Assembly (NCBI GenBank): GCA_900467185.1
Contig: UBPA01000023.1
Span: 124,001-188,000 of the forward strand
DNA from: Hyphomicrobiales bacterium
GTDB lineage: Bacteria > Pseudomonadota > Alphaproteobacteria > Rhizobiales > Rhizobiaceae
Reading direction: 5' to 3'
Length of the DNA: 64,000 nt
The translations under genes were made by a program, and so were the position numbers. Below the pieces are notes generated by a model. The model saw only the letters and a program-made list of their open reading frames with translations. It had not been told where the DNA came from and ran no database searches. This document shows positions 42,845-52,940 of this stretch, piece after piece. The stretch's first letter is position 1. Each line of letters begins with the position of its first letter.

Positions 42845-43642
42845 ATGTCCGACCCCACCCTCCTTGTCGTCGATGGCCTGAAGGCGACCTATGTCCATGC
42901 GATCACGGCGCTTCACGATGTGGGCTTCACGCTGGCCGAGGGCGAGATCGTGGCGCTGCTCGGCGCCAACGGGGCCGGCAAGACGACGGTGCTGAAGGCG
43001 CTGTCGAACCTTCTGTCGGCGGCACGCGGGCAGATCCGGGCCGGCAGCATCCGCTTTGCCGGCCGCGACGTGACCGCGACGCGCCCGGCCGACCTCGTGC
43101 GGGCCGGCCTCGTGCCGGTGCTGGAAGGCCGGCACTGCTTTCCGAGCCTCACGGTGGAGGAGAACCTCATCTCCGGCGGGCTCGGGCGCGGCAGCACCCG
43201 CAGAGAGATCGCGGCCGATCTCGACAAGGTCTATGCGCATTTTCCGCGGCTGGCGGAGAAGCGCCGGACGGCAAGCGGTCTCACCTCCGGCGGCGAGCAG
43301 CAGATGACGGCGATCGGCCGGGCGCTGATGTCGCGACCGCGGCTTCTCGTCCTCGACGAGCCCTCCATGGGGCTCGCGCCCATCGTCGTGCAGGATATCT
43401 TCGCCACGCTGCGGCGGCTGAACCGCGAGGAGGGGCTCTCCCTTCTCGTGGCGGAGCAGAATGCGGCGGTGGCGCTGCGCGTCGCGCACCGGGCGATCGT
43501 GCTCGAAAGCGGCGTCACGGTTCTCTCTGGCACCGCGGCGGAGCTGAAGGCCCGCGACGACATCAAGGCCTTCTATCTCGGCCACAAGGCCCCGGTGCCA
43601 TTCCCATCCAGAGCATCCTCAACCCCGGCCTTCGCCGGCTAA
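42845..43642 (+). CDS. Liv-type ABC transporter ATP-binding protein (LivF-like)
   Basis: A 265-aa ATPase, the second nucleotide-binding subunit. Walker A LLGANGAGKTTVLKALSNLL, signature LTSGGEQQMTAIGRALMSRP, Walker B LLVLDEPSMGLAPIVV and the switch LLVAEQNAAVALRVAHRAIV are all intact. The start at 42845 has GAGGAA upstream. The last ~15 residues (PFPSRASSTPAFAG) extend past the usual end. It completes the transporter and is followed 23 bp later by the SfnB-like gene. Confidence 0.88.
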   Translation: MSDPTLLVVDGLKATYVHAITALHDVGFTLAEGEIVALLGANGAGKTTVLKALSNLLSAARGQIRAGSIRFAGRDVTATRPADLVRAGLVPVLEGRHCFPSLTVEENLISGGLGRGSTRREIAADLDKVYAHFPRLAEKRRTASGLTSGGEQQMTAIGRALMSRPRLLVLDEPSMGLAPIVVQDIFATLRRLNREEGLSLLVAEQNAAVALRVAHRAIVLESGVTVLSGTAAELKARDDIKAFYLGHKAPVPFPSRASSTPAFAG

Positions 43643-43665
43643 CCGATGTCACAGGAGTAATCGAC

Positions 43666-44913
43666 ATGACGATTTCCAATATCAAGACTGAGAATGCCGC
43701 CAAAGCCGTGCCGCCCGTGGCGCGCCCCGCCGAGCCCGCCCATATCGTTTCGAGCGATGCCGAGGCGATCGCGATCGCGAAAAGGCTGGCCGCCGATTTC
43801 GTCAAGGAGGCCGCGCTTCGCGACCGCGACCGCATCTGGCCCGTGAAGGAACTCGACGCCTTCTCGCAGAGCGGCCTCTGGTCGATCAACGTGCCCAGGG
43901 CCTTCGGCGGGCCGGAGGTGTCCTATGCGACGCTCGCCCGGGTGATCGAGATCATTTCGGCGGCCGATCCCTCGATCGGGCAGGTGGCGCAGAACCATCT
44001 GGGCGTCGTCGCTGCCATCCGCACGGTCTCCGATCCGGCGCAACAGCCGCTGCTGTTTGCCGAGGTGCTGCGCGGCACCCGCTTCGGCAATGCCTTCTCC
44101 GAGTTCGGCTCCAAGCGCGCGGTTGATTTCGAGACGCGCTTCGTGGATGCCGGCGATCATGTGGTGGTCACGGGTCAGAAGTTCTATGCGTCCGGCGCGC
44201 TGCTTGCCCATCTCGTGCCGATCGTCGCGCTCGATGCCGAGGGCCGGGCCTGGTACGCGATCGCCGAGCGCGATGCGCCGGGCCTGACCGTGATCGACGA
44301 CTGGTCCGCCTTCGGGCAGCGCACGACCCTGTCGGGCACCGTGCTGCTGGACAATGTGAAGGTGCCGAAGACCCATCTCGTACCCGGCTACAAGGGTTAC
44401 GAGGTGCCGACCGCCGACGGGGCGATCTTCCAGATCATCCAGGTGGCCGTGGACACCGGCATCGCGCAGGCGGCGATCGACGAGACCGTCTCCTTCGTGC
44501 GCACCAAGAGCCGCGCCTGGGTGGATTCCGGCGTCGACAATGCCTGGGACGATCCCTACACGATCCAGGCGGTGGGCGATCTGACGCTGCGGCTGCATGC
44601 GGCGCAGGCGCTGCTGGAAAAGGCCGGATACGCCATCGACCGGGCGATCCTCGACCCGAATGCCGAGACCGTCGCGGAAGCGCAGATCGTGACGGCGGAG
44701 GCGAAGATCCTCTCCACCGAGATCGCCATCGCCGCCACCAACAAGCTCTTCGAGCTGGCCGGCACGCGCTCGACGCTCGCCGAACACGGCCTCGACCGCC
44801 ACTGGCGCAACGCCCGCACCCACACGCTGCACGATCCGGTGCGCTGGAAATACGCCATTCTCGGCAAGTATTTCCTCAATGGCGACAAGCCGCCGCTCCA
44901 CGCCTGGAGCTGA
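43666..44913 (+). CDS. SfnB family acyl-CoA dehydrogenase-like flavoprotein
   Basis: A 415-aa flavoprotein with the acyl-CoA dehydrogenase fold, close to SfnB/DszC-type sulfur-acquisition oxidoreductases that use reduced flavin and oxygen. Features: GLWSINVPRAFGGPEVSYAT, IGQVAQNHLGVVAAIR, VTGQKFYASGALLAHLVPIV and the C-terminal TRSTLAEHGLDRHWRNARTH, which carries the HWRNARTHT motif typical of monooxygenase members of this fold. Last gene of the sfnG operon; probably oxidises an organosulfur substrate or intermediate. Confidence 0.85.
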   Translation: MTISNIKTENAAKAVPPVARPAEPAHIVSSDAEAIAIAKRLAADFVKEAALRDRDRIWPVKELDAFSQSGLWSINVPRAFGGPEVSYATLARVIEIISAADPSIGQVAQNHLGVVAAIRTVSDPAQQPLLFAEVLRGTRFGNAFSEFGSKRAVDFETRFVDAGDHVVVTGQKFYASGALLAHLVPIVALDAEGRAWYAIAERDAPGLTVIDDWSAFGQRTTLSGTVLLDNVKVPKTHLVPGYKGYEVPTADGAIFQIIQVAVDTGIAQAAIDETVSFVRTKSRAWVDSGVDNAWDDPYTIQAVGDLTLRLHAAQALLEKAGYAIDRAILDPNAETVAEAQIVTAEAKILSTEIAIAATNKLFELAGTRSTLAEHGLDRHWRNARTHTLHDPVRWKYAILGKYFLNGDKPPLHAWS

Positions 44914-44923
44914 GCGGGGGGCC

Positions 44924-44957
44924 GGTTCGGTTCGGTTCGGGTCGGGTCGGGTCGGGG
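44924..44957. repeat. Short tandem pentanucleotide repeat
   Basis: GGTTC repeated three times passes into GGGTC repeated about three times in the 46-bp gap between the convergent SfnB-like gene and the guanine deaminase pseudogene. A slippage-prone microsatellite; no function evident. Confidence 0.6.
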
Positions 44958-44959
44958 GC

Positions 44960-46332
44960 TCACACCCCGCGCCCGCCGACCCAGACGGTGGTGATGTTGG
45001 CGGTCGAGGCGGTGTAGAGGATCTTGTCGAGAATGCCCCCGGCATCGGCCTCGTCAGACAGGCGGATGGTGCCGCGCTCGGCCTGCGTGTCGACCGCGAG
45101 CGCATCGAACTGGTAGCCGACCGCGAACCGGCCGACCGGCAGGTCGAGCGCGTCGCCGCCGCCGGCCGTGGCGAGGTGGAAGGCCGCGCGGATATCGATC
45201 CGGGCGGCCCGGCCCGTCGCGCGCTCGGCCGGCGGCCGCGCCGGATCCACGCCCCTCTCGAGCATGCGGGACGACTGCACGGCGCTGGGCAGGTGTCGAG
45301 CATAAAGGCGCTCGGACCGCCGGAAACATCGGTGCCTAGCCCGACATGCACGCCTTTTTCGAGCGCGGCGCGCGGCGGGAAGACGGCATTGGCGAAGTAG
45401 ATGTTCGACAGCGGGAGATGGGCGACGGCCGCCTGCCGCAGCCGCATGGTCTCCCTTTCCGCCTCCGTCAGGAAATTGGCATGGGCCATCACCGTGCGCC
45501 GGCCGAGAAGACCGAAGCGGTCGAGCATGGTGGTGTCGGTGGCGGCGAAGCGGGCGAGGACATAGCCATGCTCCCAGTCGCTTTCCGAGCCATGGGTCTG
45601 CACATGACAGCCGCATTCGGCGGCCAGCTGACCGAGCCCTTCGAGCGTCGCATCGGTGCAGCCGGGAATGAACCGCGGGGTGACCACAGGCAGGACGCGG
45701 GCCTCGCCATCGTCCGGATGCGCGCGCACATAATCGATCAGCGCCCGCGTGCCCGCGATCGCCGCCTCCGGCGAGGCATCGCGGTAAACGTCCGGGCAGT
45801 TTTCGGCATGGTCCATCGCCACCTTGCCGATCAGTGCCCGCTGAGCCCTCTCCAGACAGGTATCGACCAGAATGCGGGTCGCGTCCTGGTGCAGCGTGGC
45901 GAAATAGAGCGCAGTCGTCGTGCCGCCAGCCAGCAGATCCGCGACGAGCGGGCCGTAGCTCCGGCGGGCGAAGGCGAGGTCGGCATAGCGGGCTTCGAGC
46001 GGGAAGGTGTAGGTCTGACGTCAGACCTCGAGCGGCACGTCCAGCGCCAGCCCGAGCTGGGGATATTGCGGGGCATGAACATGCAGATCGACAAAGCCCG
46101 GCAGCAGATACGTGCCCTGCGGCAGGGTCTCCAGCGTCCCGTCCGCCGTGCGCGCCGCGCGAACGTCGTCGTAGACGGCATCGCCCGGCCGGTGGATGGC
46201 CTCGATCGCGCCGTCCGCGCCGATCGCGATCAGCGCATCCTCCAGCACGTCGATCGAGCCGCGCTGCGGCGCGTGGAAGCCGGAGGCGAGCAGCGTGCGG
46301 TTGCGCAAATGCCGTCCGGTGCGTTTTCCCAC
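44960..46332 (-). pseudogene. guaD: Guanine deaminase, inactivated by a stop and a frameshift
   Basis: The remains of a guanine deaminase (guanine to xanthine, zinc amidohydrolase). Conserved parts are clear: YLLPGFVDLHVHAPQYPQLG, LLAGGTTTALYFATLHQDAT, HVQTHGSESDWEHGYVLARF, VMAHANFLTEAE, LPLSNIYFANAVFPPRAALE with VGLGTDVSGG, and a normal end TTVWVGGRGV. An in-frame TGA (46021-46023) replaces the expected Trp codon after DVPLEV, and the frame shifts by one base near 45288 (after FMLDTC). Start is probably the GTG at 46332. It sits at the 3' end of the purine-uptake operon. Confidence 0.85.
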
Positions 46333-46367
46333 GTGCGCGTCCGTGGGCTTTGCGGTCTGCGGGCCGG

Positions 46368-47225
46368 TTACGCGGCCACCGCTGTCGTGCCGTAGGTGAT
46401 GCCCTTCTCCTTCAGCCAGCGGCGATAGGCGATGGACGAGGCGTCGGCACGCGTCGGAATCTCCGCACGGGGCTCCATCGGCAGGAGAAGGGGACGCTGG
46501 TTCTCCAGAATGATCCGGTCCTGTAGGAAGATCAGTTGCTGGAACTGCACGAGCTCGGTGGTGGTCGAGACCTCGTCGATCAGGAACATCACGGGATGGG
46601 CGATGCAGCGGTCGGGATCGAGCGGCTGGACGAACAGGCAGATCACGTCCCAGCGGTTGGCGGCATTCGGGCAGGTCTTGTACAGGAGCGTCGCGAACGG
46701 GGTCATGACCCGGTAGATATAGTCGGTCATGATGCCGGATGTGGCGGACAAGGCGGCCTGCGGCTGGAAGAACTGGCAATTGGTCGCCCAAACCTCGTCC
46801 ACGTCGCGGCGGATCTCGGCCGTGTAATGCAGAACCTCGGTATGCGGTTCGGCGCCGAGAATATCGGTGTGGACGAAGGGGAAATGCGCCATGTCGAGAA
46901 AATTCTCCACGATGCGCAGGCCGGAGGCGTGCACCGCCACCGTGCCGCAATTGACCACGCGCCGGTCCGGCTCGTCCGCTTCCGGCAGCGAGAACAGCCC
47001 GCCGGCCGGCGTGCCGGGCGTCGCCCAGAGAAGGCCGAAGCGGCACATGGTCGGCAGCGGATCGTCCCGCCCCTCCGCCATCACGGTGAGGGTGCCGTCG
47101 TCGGCGCGGGTGACCGCGAGGTCCGTGCCGAGAAGCCGCGTCGCGGTCGTGCCGCGGGGCAGATCCGCCTCGGTTGCCAGCGGATACCACTGGTCGAGCG
47201 CGGCCTTGTCGTAACAGGTGTTCAT
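46368..47225 (-). CDS. Rieske-less ring-hydroxylating oxygenase catalytic subunit (NdmC-like), copy 1
   Basis: A 285-aa protein resembling the catalytic half of VanA/Ndm-type non-haem iron oxygenases. The mononuclear-iron motif is complete: VVENFLDMAHFPFVH-type sequence gives Asn108, Asp111, His114 and His119, and LQDRIILENQRP supplies the later acidic ligand. The N-terminal ~60 residues keep the outer strands (WYPLATEADLP, TRLLGTDLAV) but CxH and CxxH Rieske motifs are absent; the domain is excised rather than truncated. This is the architecture of the caffeine N7-demethylase NdmC (about 280 aa). Encoded downstream of a purine-type transporter. Confidence 0.8.
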   Translation of the reverse strand: MNTCYDKAALDQWYPLATEADLPRGTTATRLLGTDLAVTRADDGTLTVMAEGRDDPLPTMCRFGLLWATPGTPAGGLFSLPEADEPDRRVVNCGTVAVHASGLRIVENFLDMAHFPFVHTDILGAEPHTEVLHYTAEIRRDVDEVWATNCQFFQPQAALSATSGIMTDYIYRVMTPFATLLYKTCPNAANRWDVICLFVQPLDPDRCIAHPVMFLIDEVSTTTELVQFQQLIFLQDRIILENQRPLLLPMEPRAEIPTRADASSIAYRRWLKEKGITYGTTAVAA

Positions 47226-47356
47226 GCGACGCCTCCTATGGTCGTGGTTCCGGTTCATCACGGTGCGATGTCTGGCGGTCCGTCCGTTTGCGGATCGGTA
47301 TAGCGCGAATCGCCGGACGGAGAACAGCGCCGCCCGCGTCGCACACGGGGGCACGG

Positions 47357-48292
47357 TCAGCGGACATCGCGATAATAGGGCAGGCCGAGGGCGGCGGGGG
47401 CGGCCATGATGCGGCGCATGCGCTGGAAGGCGAGCACCGGCACGATGATGAAAGCCACGGTGCCGAGATAGGGCAGCATGGACAGGAAGGCGGGCGCGAC
47501 CGGCCAGCCGCGCGCCTGCCCGACGAATCCGAGCGCGGTGATGAAGCCGAACAGAAGGCCCGACAGCACCGCCGGGATCGGCCGGTAGCCCGCGAAGATC
47601 ACCAGCGCCACCGCGATCCAGCCGCGCCCGGCGACTACGCCATCCGACCAGGAGGGCACGAAGGTCAGCGTCAGATAGGCGCCGGCGCCCGCCGCCAGCG
47701 CCGAGCCGGCGGTGACATAGGCGAAACGGATCAGCGTCACCGGGATGCCCGCCGCATCGGCCGCCGCCGGGTTTTCGCCCACGGCGCGCAGGTTCAGCCC
47801 GTGGCGGGTCCGGAACATCAGGATCGACAGCCCGACCGGCAGGATGATGTAGATCAGGTAGACGAGGATGTTCTGCGAGAAGAAGGCTTTGCCGAGAACG
47901 GGCAGGCTGCTGAGGATCGGCACCTCGACGCCGGGAAAGACGGCGCGGGCCGGCATGCCGGAATAGGCGCGGCCGATGGTGGAGGCGAGACCGCTGCCCA
48001 TCAGCGTCAGCGCCAGCCCGCACAGCACCTGGTTGGCCCGCAGGATCACCGTCGCGAAGGCGAACACCATGCCGAACAGCGCGCCAACGGCCAGCGCCGC
48101 GAGAAAGCCGATGCTGGGCGAGGGCACGGCGGCGACGGTGGCGATCGCGGTCAGCGCGCCCATGGCCATCAGGCCCTCGGCCCCCAGATTGACGACGCCG
48201 ACCCGCTCGGCCAGCACCTCGCCGAGGGCGGCGAGCGCCAGAACGCCGCCTGCGAGAAAGGCCGTGGTGAAGAGACCGGTCAGAAGATCCAT
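47357..48292 (-). CDS. BMP/nucleoside-type ABC transporter permease 2
   Basis: A 311-aa inner-membrane permease of the family that pairs with BmpA/PnrA-type binding proteins for nucleosides or purines. It starts FTTAFLAGGVLALAALGEVL and shows EVLAERVGVVNLGAEGLMAM, GLNLRAVGENPAAADAAGIP (ATPase contact) and GRGWIAVALVIFAGYRPIPA. AAGGAG precedes the ATG at 48292. 11 bp separate it from permease 1. Confidence 0.88.
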   Translation of the reverse strand: MDLLTGLFTTAFLAGGVLALAALGEVLAERVGVVNLGAEGLMAMGALTAIATVAAVPSPSIGFLAALAVGALFGMVFAFATVILRANQVLCGLALTLMGSGLASTIGRAYSGMPARAVFPGVEVPILSSLPVLGKAFFSQNILVYLIYIILPVGLSILMFRTRHGLNLRAVGENPAAADAAGIPVTLIRFAYVTAGSALAAGAGAYLTLTFVPSWSDGVVAGRGWIAVALVIFAGYRPIPAVLSGLLFGFITALGFVGQARGWPVAPAFLSMLPYLGTVAFIIVPVLAFQRMRRIMAAPAALGLPYYRDVR

Positions 48293-48303
48293 CGTCTGCT
48301 CCT

Positions 48304-49344
48304 TCACGCCGCGTCGCGCGTGATGCGGTAATGGGCGAGCTCGTCGCCGATGGCGGTGAGAAACAGGATGAGCCCGGTGATGGCCAGCACCGCCGAGGTC
48401 GTCAGCCCCTGCGTCTGCAGAATGATGCCGGAATTGAGGATGAAGGCCATCAGCGCGGCGGAGAAGATGACGCCGATGGCCGAGGAGCGCGCAAGCACGG
48501 CGACCATGATGCCGAGATAGCCGTAATTGTTGGAAATGCCGCCCTGCAGCCGGTGCACGGTGCCCGCCACCTCCAGCATGCCGGCAAGGCCGGCGATCGC
48601 GCCCGAGAGCAGCATGACGGCGATCAGGTGCCGGCGCACGGGGATCCCCGCATATTTCGCCGCCGATGGATTGGAGCCGACAAGGCGGACCTCGTAGCCC
48701 CAGCGCGAGAAGGCGAGACATAGGCCGACGAGAACCGCGACCAGAACCGCGATCGGCAGGCCCCAATGGACCGAGCCCCAGAATTCCGGGATTTCGGCGG
48801 ACATGCGCGGCGTTGCGGAATTGGCGGCGCGGTCGCGCCAGACGCTGGTGGAGACGTAGAAGACGAGGAGTATGGCGACGAAGTTGAGGAGCAGCGTGGT
48901 GATCAGCTCGTTCACATTGGCATAGGCGCGGGCCAGCGTCGGGATCAGGATCCACAGCGCACCGCCGAGCAGCCCCGCGGCGAACATGGCGGGAAGGATG
49001 ACGGCCGGCGGTCCGGGCACGAACAGGCCGACCACCGCCGCCCCGAAGGCGCCGGCATAGAACTGGCCCTCGGCGCCGATGTTCCAGGCACCGATCTGCT
49101 GGGCGACGGCGACCGACAGGCCGGTCAGGATCAGCGGCGTGACGAGCAGCGCCAGGTCCTCCAGGCCGAAGCTGGAGCTGAAGCTGGCGGAGATCACCTG
49201 AAAGCCGAGGTCGAGTGGATCGGCCCCGGTCGCCGCCAGGACGAGCCCGGCAACGGCGAGGGCGAGCAGGATGGCGGCCGCACGCGCCGCGAAGGCGACG
49301 CCGGACGAGGCGGAGGGAATGCGCTGGACGCGGAAGGCGGCCAT
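48304..49344 (-). CDS. BMP/nucleoside-type ABC transporter permease 1
   Basis: A 346-aa inner-membrane permease, the larger partner of the pair. Signatures: AVAQQIGAWNIGAEGQFYAG, ANVNELITTLLLNFVAILLV and VRLVGSNPSAAKYAGIPVRR. One base separates its start codon from the ATPase stop codon. A nucleoside or purine substrate is inferred from the transporter family and the surrounding purine enzymes. Confidence 0.88.
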   Translation of the reverse strand: MAAFRVQRIPSASSGVAFAARAAAILLALAVAGLVLAATGADPLDLGFQVISASFSSSFGLEDLALLVTPLILTGLSVAVAQQIGAWNIGAEGQFYAGAFGAAVVGLFVPGPPAVILPAMFAAGLLGGALWILIPTLARAYANVNELITTLLLNFVAILLVFYVSTSVWRDRAANSATPRMSAEIPEFWGSVHWGLPIAVLVAVLVGLCLAFSRWGYEVRLVGSNPSAAKYAGIPVRRHLIAVMLLSGAIAGLAGMLEVAGTVHRLQGGISNNYGYLGIMVAVLARSSAIGVIFSAALMAFILNSGIILQTQGLTTSAVLAITGLILFLTAIGDELAHYRITRDAA

Positions 49345-49345
49345 G

Positions 49346-50869
<1,524 letters not shown>

Positions 50870-51117
50870 GAGGGGCGGCGTGCCGGGAGCGGGCTGGAAA
50901 CGGGGTGCGGGCGGGACTGTCGACAGGGCCGGGGACCTTGTGAGCGGGATTGATGGACGCGGGAAACGGTGCGGCTGAGAGGGGGGCTTGAGGGCTAGGC
51001 TGGGCGCAGAAGGCGGGGCCGGGGTTCGGCCCGCCCTGGGATCCCGTGTGGGGACACCCGGGGGCGGGTCTTCGTCCTGCGATGCCGATCCCGGGGGGCA
51101 GATCCCGGGATGGCTCC

Positions 51118-52239
51118 TCAGGTGGTCAGCCCCGACACGCCCTCCACGGACCAGTCCCAATTGTACAGTTCCAGTTCGGTCATCTTCTGCCCGGCGGCGA
51201 CGCGGACCGTGCCGGTGGCATCCTTGATCTCGCCCTCGAACGGCGACCAGCCGGCGATGATCTTGTCGCGCACGGCATCGGCGGCTTTGCCGACATCGGC
51301 CGGCACCTTCTCGCCCCAGGCGTCGCGATCGACGCCGGCGCCCATGGCCAGCAGCGTTTCGCTCGGCGTCCAGGTGCCGGCGAGGCGCTTGGCGACCTGA
51401 TCGACATAGAATTTCTTGAAGTCGATGATGACGGAGGAGACGTAGGAATTGGGGCCGTAGCGGCGGATGTCGGTGTTCCACATGGCCGCCCAGACGCCGC
51501 GCTTTTCGGCGACCTGCAGGTAGCCGGCCTCGTCCATGATGCCGAACAGGAAGTCGCAGCCATTGTCGATCAGCGCCGTGCCGGCCTGCGTCGCCGCCTG
51601 CGGATCGAACCAGGAATTGATGACGATGGTCTGCAGCGTCGCCTGCGGATTGACGGTGCGCGCCCCCATCAGGAAGGCGTTCGTCGAGGCATAGACGGAG
51701 GCTACGGGGAAGGAAGCGACATAGCCGAGCTTGCCGGTCTTCGACAGGTGGCCGGCGGCCACGCCCAGCACATAGGTCGGATACCAGTGGGCCAGGTAGT
51801 ACCAGCCCAGATTGTCCATGGTGATGTGGCCGTTGCACTCGAGGAAGGCGACGTCGGTCGCGCGCTTGACGACCTCGTGCAGGAAGTCGCCGTTCGACGA
51901 GGTGTCGAAGATCAGGTTGGCGCCTTCCGAGACGAACTGCCGATAGGTGCGCGTCGCATCGGCGGAATAGGGAATGTTTTCGACCTCGAGGATCTTCTTG
52001 AGCTTCGGATAGGCCTCCTTGACGGCCAGCAGGCCCTGATGGTGCGACCAGGTCCAGCCCTCGTCGGAAATAGGGCCGACATGACCGAAGCCGATTACGG
52101 CATCCTCCTCGGCCATCGCCGGAAGCGGGGTCGCGGCCAGCGCCTGGCGGGCGAGGCCGGCCGGCAGCATCAGCGAGGCCGCACCCACCGCGCTCATGTT
52201 CAAGAAGCCGCGGCGGGAAAGTGTACGCAGGTCGATCAT
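51118..52239 (-). CDS. BMP family ABC transporter substrate-binding protein (Tat-type signal)
   Basis: A 373-aa periplasmic lipoprotein-like binding protein of the Bmp/PnrA/Med family, known for nucleoside and purine-like ligands. The N-terminus carries a twin-arginine signal, LSRRGFLNMSAVGAASLMLP, ending near AGLARQALA. Mature features: GFGHVGPISDEGWTWSHHQG, DTSSNGDFLHEVVKRATDVA, LAHWYPTYVLGVAAGHLSKT. First gene of the leftward arm. An open frame extends upstream, but the Tat motif fixes the ATG at 52239. The 248 bp to the ATPase gene contain GC-rich inverted repeats (GGGATCCCG, GATCCCGGG). Confidence 0.87.
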   Translation of the reverse strand: MIDLRTLSRRGFLNMSAVGAASLMLPAGLARQALAATPLPAMAEEDAVIGFGHVGPISDEGWTWSHHQGLLAVKEAYPKLKKILEVENIPYSADATRTYRQFVSEGANLIFDTSSNGDFLHEVVKRATDVAFLECNGHITMDNLGWYYLAHWYPTYVLGVAAGHLSKTGKLGYVASFPVASVYASTNAFLMGARTVNPQATLQTIVINSWFDPQAATQAGTALIDNGCDFLFGIMDEAGYLQVAEKRGVWAAMWNTDIRRYGPNSYVSSVIIDFKKFYVDQVAKRLAGTWTPSETLLAMGAGVDRDAWGEKVPADVGKAADAVRDKIIAGWSPFEGEIKDATGTVRVAAGQKMTELELYNWDWSVEGVSGLTT

Positions 52240-52679
52240 GGCATCCCCTTCAGGTCGTTCTCCCGAGCGACGTCGCGCCCTTGACCTCGGTTTCAAGCAA
52301 CTCGCGTGCCAGTTGGCGCCCCCTGCGGCGCCCGCGCCCGCCGTCGGCCGGCCGGCCCGAACGATTTCGGGGGGGACGGCGCTGACCTGACGCAACCGCG
52401 CGCCGTCGCGCCGTGCCGCAAAGCCTTTGCGCACCGGCAACAGCGCGCCGCGCGGCAGGGGTTGTTCGGTATTTCGAAAAATTCTCCGCCATGGCGATGT
52501 GTAAAAGGCAACACCGGATCAAACCGGGTGGCTTGAAGTGCGCGGTGAAAAAGGCCTAGAATGCCCAAAAGAAAGACGTGCAAGTTTTTTATGCAGTCTG
52601 GTGATTTTTGGGGCGCAGGCTTGGGATTGGCAGGAGCTGGAATTTGCAAGAGCTGGGATCTGCAGGAGAGAGGACGCCG
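52240..52679. promoter_or_regulatory. Divergent control region of the purine locus
   Basis: This 440-bp gap lies between the leftward transporter arm and the rightward Rieske/deaminase arm and must carry both promoters. It contains an AT-rich stretch (near 52560-52610) and a 16-bp imperfect tandem repeat just before the small gene. No recognised riboswitch was seen, though the position would suit one or a LysR operator. Confidence 0.5.
52612..52675 (+). repeat. Imperfect 16-bp tandem repeats with Shine-Dalgarno-like cores
   Basis: Successive units GGCGCAGGCTTGGGAT, TGGCAGGAGCTGGAAT, TTGCAAGAGCTGGGAT and CTGCAGGAGAGAGGAC end 5 bp before the start codon at 52680. The second and fourth contain AGGAG; the last is the likely ribosome site. 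Repeat number could tune translation of the downstream genes. Confidence 0.45.
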
Positions 52680-52919
52680 ATGTCGGACAGGCGCGCTGCG
52701 GCGCGGTTCACGTTTCGCGGACGGATGGTGTGCGGAAGTTTCACCGAATTCGCGCTGCACCGCGCCCGGCGGCTGGATATCGAGATCGATGTCGGTGCCT
52801 GCGATGCGGAGGCGGCCACCTTTCGCGTGCGCGGTCAGGACGATCTCGTCGATGCCTTTGAAATGGCCTGCAGCCTTGGGCCCGAGGATTGCATCGTCCT
52901 CGATGTGGAACGGAGTTGA
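52680..52919 (+). CDS. Acylphosphatase-like small protein
   Basis: A 79-aa protein whose pattern resembles the acylphosphatase fold: ARFTFRGRMVCGSFTEFALH (strand, loop, helix), RRLDIEIDVGACDAE (strand pair) and DLVDAFEMACSLGPEDCIVL, including the Gly-Pro near the end. The canonical catalytic VxGxVQGVGFR loop is changed to FRGRMVCGSFTEF, so the Arg and Gln/Gly details differ and phosphatase activity is doubtful. It is 21 bp upstream of the Rieske protein gene, so it is probably co-expressed with it. No function assigned. Confidence 0.5.
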   Translation: MSDRRAAARFTFRGRMVCGSFTEFALHRARRLDIEIDVGACDAEAATFRVRGQDDLVDAFEMACSLGPEDCIVLDVERS

Positions 52920-52940
52920 GCGCATGAACGGGAGCAAGAC

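Noticed and set aside
44924-44957. Tandem repeat considered as a CRISPR fragment
   Set aside because: Five-base units without spacers; it is a microsatellite. No direct repeats of 25-40 bp with regular spacers were seen anywhere.
46021-46023. TGA in guaD read as selenocysteine or programmed readthrough
   Set aside because: The expected residue is Trp, no SECIS-like context is apparent, and a second lesion (frameshift near 45288) exists downstream, so a pseudogene is the simpler reading.
52240-52679. Purine-type riboswitch ahead of the purine locus
   Set aside because: The position would suit one, but I could not find the conserved elements of the guanine/adenine, xanthine (NMT1) or preQ1 classes by eye.
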